A stretch of DNA of 64,000 nucleotides, from assembly GCF_000069225.1 (NCBI RefSeq), contig NC_010407.1:2170001-2234000 (forward strand). The letters run 5' to 3'. The notes beneath the pieces are model-generated. The model saw nothing but the letters and a program-made list of their open reading frames with translations, was not told where the DNA came from and searched no databases. The DNA is from Clavibacter sepedonicus. GTDB taxonomy: Bacteria; Actinomycetota; Actinomycetes; Actinomycetales; Microbacteriaceae. The translations under genes were made by a program, and so were the position numbers. Within the stretch, counting starts at the first letter, position 1. Each line of letters opens with the position of its first letter. Shown here piece after piece: positions 62,101-64,000 of this stretch.

Positions 62101-62388
62101 CTACTCGGGCTTCATGTTCTCGTAGATGCGCTTGCAGTCGGGGCAGACCGGGAACTTCTCCGGGTCGCGCCCGGGCAGCCACTTCTTACCGCAGAGCGCC
62201 TTCACGGGCTTGCCGCTGATCGCGGACTCGAGGATCTTGTCCTTCTTCACGTAGTGCGAGAAGCGCTCGTGATCCCCCGGCTCGATCGTCTCCTGCTCGA
62301 GGAGCTCCTCGAGCTCGCGGTCGAGGGTGTCGGTGCCGCCGCCCTGCGCGGGCCGGCCGGGGGCCTGTTCGATGCTGAGGATGACCAT
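62101..62388 (-). CDS. DUF3039 family protein
   Basis: 95-residue actinobacterial protein of unknown role. An acidic helix (DRELEELLEQETIEPGDHER) precedes a zinc-ribbon-like end: KALCGKKW then FPVCPDCKRIYE, three cysteines plus a possible His in ERFSHYV. This fits the DUF3039 family. ATG 62388 lies 6 nt after TAGACT, so its message looks leaderless. Confidence 0.85.
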   Translation of the reverse strand: MVILSIEQAPGRPAQGGGTDTLDRELEELLEQETIEPGDHERFSHYVKKDKILESAISGKPVKALCGKKWLPGRDPEKFPVCPDCKRIYENMKPE

Positions 62389-62394
62389 GCGCCC

Positions 62395-62400
62395 AGTCTA
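62395..62400 (-). promoter_or_regulatory. -10 hexamer of predicted leaderless DUF3039 transcript
   Basis: Minus-strand TAGACT, 6 nt, then the ATG at 62388. Confidence 0.5.
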
Positions 62401-62449
62401 CTTTTCCCGCGCGCGGGAACCGGCGGCCGGCTGGCGTCCGTCACGGTCC

Positions 62450-64000
62450 TCAGTGGCGCTGCGCGAACGCCAGCAGCTCGGGGCCGCGCCGCTCGAACAC
62501 CCGTCCGCCGCCGGCGACGCCCGCGACGAGCGTCACGATGCCGATGCCCAGCCCCACAACGAGCGACCAGATCGGGTACGCGCCCCCGTGGACGAGCCCC
62601 ATCCAACCGAGCCAGGCGGACGGGAGGGCGAGGACGACCGTCGCGAGGAAGGAGAGCGTGGGCACCGTGGATCCGCCGGCGCTCACGCTCTGCGGCGCGT
62701 GGAACGGGCTGTCCCCGGGCCGCGACGCGGGATAGGGGAACCGCGCGGAGAAGAGCGAGGCGAGCCCCATGCCGACGAGCAGTACGCCGCCGCTGACCCC
62801 GATGACGGAGGGCAGGACCGATGCGTCGCCGAAGCCGAGCGCGCTGAGCGGCGCGCCGATCGCGACGAGCGGGACGCCGATCGCGAGGACCGGCACGAGG
62901 CGGCCGACGCGGTCCGCGACGCCGCGGATGCCCGAGACGACGTGCAGCCAGACTGCGGTGTGGTCGTGCGCGGTGTCGTTGTGCGCGCTCCAGCCGAGGA
63001 ACAGCGCCATCACCGGCAGGGGCACGAGGGCGAGGACGTGCGCGTCCACGTCCACGATCACGAGCGGGATGAGGAGCACGAGCGGGAGCACGGGGATCAG
63101 CACGAGCGTGGCCCGGTACCGCGGGTCGCGGATCCAGTAGGTGACGCTCCGTGCGGCCACCGCGCCCGCGGGCGTGGCGCCGAAGCGGCCGAACCAGCCG
63201 AGGCCGTCCTGCACGCGACCGCCGCCGGCGCGGTCGGGTGCCGTGAGGGCCCACGGCACCAGGCGGATCCAGGCGAGCGCCAGGAGCGCGGCGGAGGCGA
63301 CGGCCACGAGCAGCATCCCCGCGGCCGCACCGCCGTCGCCGGCGACGGCTGCCGCGGGAGCGGACCAGGCCGCGCCGAGCGGGGTCCAGGCGATGGCACC
63401 CAGCACGCCGCGCACGGGACGGAGCCCGTCGTCGAGGAGGTCGGCCTGCGCGAGCGCGATGACCGCGGGCACGAGGAGCACGGCGACGAGGCCGGCTCCG
63501 AGGCCGGTCGCCTCGCGCGCCCGCCGCGTGCTGAGCAGCACGAAGGAGAGGACGGTGCTGATCCGGGCGACGAGCACGCACGTGACGACCGCGGCGCAGG
63601 TGGAGACCACGGCGACGAGGGCCGTGAGCGGGTCGCGGGCCCAGGTGACCACGGTGGTCAGCGCCACGACCACGAGGACCGCTCCCGGGACGCTGACGGC
63701 GGCGGCGGCGGCCAGCGCCACGGCGAGTCGCCGGGGCTCGATGCCGTACGGCGCGAACCGGCGCGGATCCATGGCGTCCTGGCTGCCGAGCACGAGCGGC
63801 ACGACGAGGCACCCCAGGACGACGAGCGCGCCACCTGCCACGACGACGTCCCGCGCGGATGCGACGTCCGCGTCGCGGAGACCCGCGAGCGCGCCGACGG
63901 CGAGCACCGTGACGAGGAGCCCGTAGACGCCGGCCGCGACCAGCCCGAGGACCTGCCAGGGGCTGCGGCGGAAGGCGTTGGCGAGGAGGGCGAGCCTCAG
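62450..64000 (-). CDS. Multi-pass membrane protein, probable ABC-2-type permease (5' end cut by window edge)
   Basis: 516 residues are visible, open to the window edge, so only the first few residues are missing (the visible start LALLANAFRRSPWQVLG looks N-terminal). About 12-14 hydrophobic segments are spread over the length, including VYGLLVTVLAVGALAGL, GALVVLGCLVVPLVLGS, ATLVLIPVLPLVLLIPLVIV and LLVGMGLASLFSARFPYP. The layout resembles actinobacterial ABC transporter permeases of unknown substrate; an ATPase gene would be expected just beyond the window. Ends 61 nt from the DUF3039 start. Confidence 0.7.
   Translation of the reverse strand: MRLALLANAFRRSPWQVLGLVAAGVYGLLVTVLAVGALAGLRDADVASARDVVVAGGALVVLGCLVVPLVLGSQDAMDPRRFAPYGIEPRRLAVALAAAAAVSVPGAVLVVVALTTVVTWARDPLTALVAVVSTCAAVVTCVLVARISTVLSFVLLSTRRAREATGLGAGLVAVLLVPAVIALAQADLLDDGLRPVRGVLGAIAWTPLGAAWSAPAAAVAGDGGAAAGMLLVAVASAALLALAWIRLVPWALTAPDRAGGGRVQDGLGWFGRFGATPAGAVAARSVTYWIRDPRYRATLVLIPVLPLVLLIPLVIVDVDAHVLALVPLPVMALFLGWSAHNDTAHDHTAVWLHVVSGIRGVADRVGRLVPVLAIGVPLVAIGAPLSALGFGDASVLPSVIGVSGGVLLVGMGLASLFSARFPYPASRPGDSPFHAPQSVSAGGSTVPTLSFLATVVLALPSAWLGWMGLVHGGAYPIWSLVVGLGIGIVTLVAGVAGGGRVFERRGPELLAFAQRH

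Overview
The window is high-GC DNA with Actinobacteria-style gene packing: GTG/TTG starts, GTGA and ATGA overlaps, and no large non-coding gaps. The protein set (Kgd-type 2-oxoglutarate dehydrogenase, RsrA/SigR pair, DUF3039, GuaB1, tandem CNNM proteins, Tad pilus cluster) points to a Microbacteriaceae chromosome. An IS481-family element resembling IS1121, together with four freshly broken genes, suggests the Clavibacter michiganensis group, possibly C. sepedonicus, which is known for IS1121 copies and pseudogenes. That species call is inference; no search was run.

Layout. 1-6.5 kb (minus): leuC-leuD-murA-plsC-gpsA-ddl, a compact leucine / peptidoglycan / phospholipid operon, preceded by a PP2C phosphatase and terC (6.5-8.4 kb). 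8.5-12.8 kb: TetR regulator, SDR, and the methionine pair metY-metX. 12.9-17.9 kb: a four-gene signalling locus (response regulator, DesK-type kinase, orphan membrane protein, second response regulator) split by an IS element that sits in a 6-bp target duplication. 17.9-25 kb: MFS exporter, thiamine-binding protein, YceI, NAD(P)HX dehydratase, old yellow enzyme, two CNNM/CBS proteins. 25-31 kb: frameshifted guaB1, kgd, GNAT. 31-35.7 kb: rsrA-sigR divergent from aroA-rsgA-hisN-like. 35.7-41.4 kb: a decay zone with a nonsense-mutated MFS gene and an ABC importer whose permease carries two frameshifts. 41.4-46.3 kb (minus): prfB-ftsE-ftsX-smpB-ssrA, joining translation termination, ribosome rescue and division. 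46.4-52.3 kb: MFS gene and a Tad pilus cluster with frameshifted tadC. 52.4-64 kb: xylB, tRNA-Leu, a PLP desulfhydrase-like enzyme, DedA, CDF transporter with an in-frame 33-bp tandem duplication, murI-rph-rdgB, iron-sulfur photolyase, pncB, DUF3039 and a partial membrane protein.

Themes. (1) Many single genes have a TANNNT hexamer exactly 6-8 nt before the start codon, the signature of leaderless transcription; genes inside operons use Shine-Dalgarno sites or overlaps instead. (2) Four genes are disabled by single-base changes and one locus by an IS, giving a picture of recent genome decay. (3) The least understood unit is the 12.9-17.9 kb signalling locus, which removal of the IS restores to a continuous gene set with a 27-nt junction. 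No CRISPR, prophage or rRNA was seen, and no intergenic stretch exceeds about 300 bases outside the IS region.
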